Of a DNA stretch of 5,577 nt, positions 5,412-5,577 are shown piece by piece; position 1 is the stretch's first letter, and the number at the start of each line of letters is the position of its first letter. The notes beneath the pieces are model-generated. The model was given only the letters and a program-made list of their open reading frames with translations, did no database searches and had not been told where the DNA came from. The position numbers and the translations under genes were made by a program. The stretch is from Acidovorax sp. (GTDB lineage: Bacteria > Pseudomonadota > Gammaproteobacteria > Burkholderiales > Burkholderiaceae_C): positions 1 to 5,577 of the forward strand of contig WOZN01000213.1 of assembly GCA_011620245.1 (NCBI GenBank). Reading direction: 5' to 3'.

Positions 5412-5577
<166 letters not shown>

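Overview
The window looks like a chromosomal segment of a high-GC betaproteobacterium, most likely Burkholderiales and probably Comamonadaceae (Acidovorax/Comamonas/Delftia-like). This is inferred from the Bug-type solute receptor next to beta-ketoadipate genes, the style of the Kdp proteins and the strong GC bias at third codon positions. Every gene I can support lies on the minus strand, so the biological order runs from high to low coordinates. Taxonomy is inference; no marker gene is present.

Right end (about 4000-5577), in transcription order: the last 54 codons of a 3-oxoadipyl-CoA thiolase (pcaF-like). Next comes a broken 3-oxoadipate enol-lactonase (pcaD) fragment of about 48 codons, fused in frame to unrelated, lower-GC sequence. 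Then comes a complete 336-aa periplasmic Bug/TctC-family substrate-binding protein. Its start is preceded by a perfect 14-bp palindrome that contains a candidate -35 box. A strong bidirectional hairpin terminator follows the receptor gene. This is the edge of an aromatic-degradation (beta-ketoadipate) locus with signs of rearrangement.

Middle (3268-3885): a 205-aa orphan ParA/MinD-type P-loop ATPase with no ParB or CTPase partner in the window. A hairpin overlaps its stop codon. Between it and the next operon lie about 250 bp without a convincing gene (3020-3267). This stretch carries several short repeats: tandem GCAACGGT, three GCGCACATG copies, two CATCAAAAAG copies 32 bp apart, and a CTGCCAG/CTGGCAG inverted repeat against the first ribosome-binding site. 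It is the likely control region of the kdp operon.

Left end (1-3019): a high-affinity K+ uptake operon, Kdp. It begins with an easily missed 34-aa single-span membrane ORF whose stop overlaps the kdpF start (ATGA). Then follow kdpF (32 aa), kdpA (601 aa, complete) and the first 334 codons of kdpB, which leaves the window just after the DKTGT phosphorylation site. The genes are separated by -4, 2 and 8 nt, so they are surely co-transcribed and probably translationally coupled. kdpC and the KdpD/KdpE regulators would be expected further left, outside the window.

I see no RNA gene, insertion sequence, CRISPR array or clear novel multi-gene system. The most interesting items are the upstream small protein of the kdp operon, the pcaD junction, the palindrome-containing promoter and the repeat-rich kdp leader.
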